From the NCBI RefSeq assembly GCF_000018545.1, contig NC_012587.1, positions 3,190,001 through 3,254,000 on the forward strand: 64,000 nt of DNA. The letters are read 5' to 3'. Numbering within the stretch: the stretch's first letter is position 1; each line of letters starts with the position of its first letter. The notes beneath the pieces are model-generated. The model ran no database searches, had not been told where the DNA came from, and was given only the letters and a program-made list of their open reading frames with translations. Shown here piece after piece: positions 62,528 to 64,000 of the stretch. Source of the stretch: Sinorhizobium fredii NGR234. GTDB taxonomy: Bacteria > Pseudomonadota > Alphaproteobacteria > Rhizobiales > Rhizobiaceae. Both the position numbers and the translations under genes were made by a program.

Positions 62528-63598
62528 ATGCTTGAAATGAAGAACATAACCAAGGTCGTGGGCGGGGAGACGCATATTCACCCGACCAACCTTGTGCTGG
62601 AGAGGGGGTCGCTCAATGTGCTGCTCGGCCCGACGCTCTCCGGCAAGACGTCGCTGATGCGGCTGATGGCCGGTCTCGACAAGCCCGCCTCCGGTTCGAT
62701 CCATTTCGACGGCGCCGACGTCACTGGCGTGCGCGTGCAGCAGCGCTCGGTCGCCATGGTCTATCAGCAGTTCATCAACTACCCGGCGATGACGGTCTAC
62801 GACAACATCGCCTCGCCGATGCGCATCAAGGGTGCCGACAACGCCACGATCGACCGGGAGGTCCGCAAGGCGGCCGAGCTCCTGAAGCTCACCCCCTATC
62901 TCGACCGCACGCCGCTCAACCTCTCCGGCGGCCAGCAGCAGCGCACCGCGCTTGCCCGCGCCATCGTCAAGAATGCCGACCTGGTTCTGCTCGACGAGCC
63001 GCTTGCCAACCTCGACTACAAGCTGCGCGAGGAATTGCGCGAGGAACTACCGAAGATCTTCGCCGCTTCCGGCGCGATCTTCGTCTATGCGACGACCGAG
63101 CCCTCCGAGGCACTGCTCCTCGGCGGCAACACCGCCTCTTTGAGCGAAGGGCGCATCACCCAGTTCGGCCGCACCATCGACGTTTACCGCCGCCCGGTCG
63201 ACATCGTCACCGCCCGGACCTTCGCCGATCCGCCGCTGAATACGATCGGCCTCGCGAAGGCGGGCTCGCACTTCACCCTCGAAGGTAAGCCGGTGCTTTC
63301 CGTTCCCGCGCATCTGGCGGCGGTGTCGGATGGACCCTGCACCGTCGCCTTCCAGCCGCACCACATCTCTTTCGACCGGTCCGACGGAGGCAGCACCCCG
63401 CTCACCGTCAAGACGGCGATTTCCGAGATCGCCGGCTCGGAGAGCTTCATTCACGTCGGCTTCGCCGATGCGCGCTGGGTGATGCTGGCGCCCGGCATTC
63501 ACGACATCGAACCGGACGCGACCCTCGAGGTCTTCGTCGACACCCGCCACCTGATGGCCTTTGGGCCGGATGGCCGGGCGATCGGCGGAACTGCCTGA
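62528..63598 (+). CDS. glpS: Glycerol ABC transporter ATPase (GlpS-like)
   Basis: 356 residues. MalK/UgpC-type ATPase: Walker A LLGPTLSGKTSLMRL (Thr and Leu-Ser in place of the usual Ser-Gly-Cys), signature NLSGGQQQRTALARA, Walker B LVLLDEPLANLDYK. The switch residue of MalK-type VTHDQ is replaced: here YATTEPSEALLL, so the H-loop His is Thr/Glu-like, an oddity also known in GlpS of rhizobia. C-terminal TOBE domain. Starts 75 bases after glpD (GGAG nearby). Pairs with the next ATPase as a heterodimer. Confidence 0.9.
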   Translation: MLEMKNITKVVGGETHIHPTNLVLERGSLNVLLGPTLSGKTSLMRLMAGLDKPASGSIHFDGADVTGVRVQQRSVAMVYQQFINYPAMTVYDNIASPMRIKGADNATIDREVRKAAELLKLTPYLDRTPLNLSGGQQQRTALARAIVKNADLVLLDEPLANLDYKLREELREELPKIFAASGAIFVYATTEPSEALLLGGNTASLSEGRITQFGRTIDVYRRPVDIVTARTFADPPLNTIGLAKAGSHFTLEGKPVLSVPAHLAAVSDGPCTVAFQPHHISFDRSDGGSTPLTVKTAISEIAGSESFIHVGFADARWVMLAPGIHDIEPDATLEVFVDTRHLMAFGPDGRAIGGTA

Positions 63599-63618
63599 GG
63601 GAGGGCCGGGAGGAGACC

Positions 63619-64000
63619 ATGGCACGCATCAATCTCGAACATATCCGCCACGCCTACGGCGCCAAGCCGAAGTCGGAAGCCGAATACGCGCTGAAGGAAG
63701 TCCATCACGAATGGAACGACGGCGGCGCCTATGCGTTGCTCGGCCCTTCGGGCTGCGGCAAGACCACGCTGCTCAACATCATTTCCGGGCTGATCAACCC
63801 GTCGGAAGGCCGCATCCTCTTCGACGGCACCGATGTGACGCACCTGGCGACGCAGCACCGCAACATCGCCCAGGTGTTTCAGTTTCCGGTCATCTACGAC
63901 ACGATGACCGTCTACGACAACCTCGCCTTCCCCTTGCGCAACCGCCATGTGCCGGAGACCGAAGTCGACCGCCGCGTCAAGGAGATCATCGACATGATCG
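63619..64000 (+). CDS. glpT: Glycerol ABC transporter ATPase (GlpT-like), 5' part
   Basis: 127 codons before the window ends. Walker A LLGPSGCGKTTLLNIISGL, Q-loop VFQFPVIYDTMTVYDN. The start at 63619 has GGGAGGAG five bases upstream, 20 bases after the glpS stop. In Rhizobium the order glpD-S-T-P-Q-U-V encodes glycerol catabolism and uptake; the remaining permease and binding-protein genes should lie just beyond base 64000. Confidence 0.88.
   Translation, partial: MARINLEHIRHAYGAKPKSEAEYALKEVHHEWNDGGAYALLGPSGCGKTTLLNIISGLINPSEGRILFDGTDVTHLATQHRNIAQVFQFPVIYDTMTVYDNLAFPLRNRHVPETEVDRRVKEIIDMI

Overview
The window is high-GC chromosomal DNA of a rhizobial alphaproteobacterium, most like Sinorhizobium/Ensifer. 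The basis is recognised gene content and order (ALA synthase hemA, dxr, metH, a liv-type transporter, an arginase/ornithine aminotransferase pair, an fdsGBA-fdhD-fdsD formate dehydrogenase operon and a glpR/glpD/glpST locus), EcfG(RpoE2)-type GGAAC promoters, and dispersed palindromic intergenic repeats including a RIME-like element. No rRNA, integrase, transposase, phage module or CRISPR array was seen. Species assignment is inference from memory of gene order, not from a search.

Layout. 1-8.7 kb: general-stress type region with two SDR dehydrogenases, a Zn-alcohol dehydrogenase, a BON protein, a poxvirus-type topoisomerase IB, a glycine-zipper protein, a PepSY protein and several tiny hydrophilic proteins; most transcription units here start behind a GGAAC-N18/19-TT promoter. 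A metallophosphoesterase/nucleotidyltransferase pair sits inside it. 9-12 kb: tRNA-Arg(CCU), a ROK sugar kinase, a UPF0303 protein and an AGE-family sugar epimerase/isomerase. 12.3-16.1 kb: metH behind a perfect 20-bp palindrome. 16.1-22.8 kb: a branched-chain-amino-acid-type ABC transporter with a divergent LysR regulator, and a GMC oxidoreductase gene that has lost its middle. 22.8-24.5 kb: a second set of small proteins with EcfG-type promoters. 24.9-28.8 kb: a META-MliC fusion protein, dxr, an exported hypothetical, and hemA with an upstream FixK/FNR-type box. 29-32.7 kb: a three-subunit molybdenum hydroxylase of the form II CoxSLM type.

33-36.8 kb: a glycine-zipper lipoprotein, two DUF1801 genes (one frameshifted), an HWE/HisKA_2 histidine kinase and a DUF899 protein. 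37-44.8 kb: tamA-tamB, the outer-membrane translocation and assembly module; tamB carries an in-frame 478-codon tandem duplication. 45-48.3 kb: VOC protein, Lrp regulator, arginase and ornithine aminotransferase (arginine to glutamate semialdehyde). 48.5-51.2 kb: CheW and a soluble double-PAS chemoreceptor. 51.4-58.8 kb: NAD-dependent molybdenum formate dehydrogenase operon with its LysR regulator. 59-64 kb: an SDR, DeoR-family GlpR, glycerol-3-phosphate dehydrogenase and the start of a glycerol ABC transporter; the window ends inside the second ATPase gene.

The strongest items for follow-up are the clustered EcfG-type promoters and the small proteins they serve, the tamB duplication, a repeat element that supplies the C-terminus of FdhD, the internally deleted GMC gene, and several well-defined candidate operators (metH, hemA, liv/lysR, fds/lysR, glp). 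No clearly novel multi-gene system was found. Nearest to one are the phosphoesterase/nucleotidyltransferase pair and the small-protein stress cluster.
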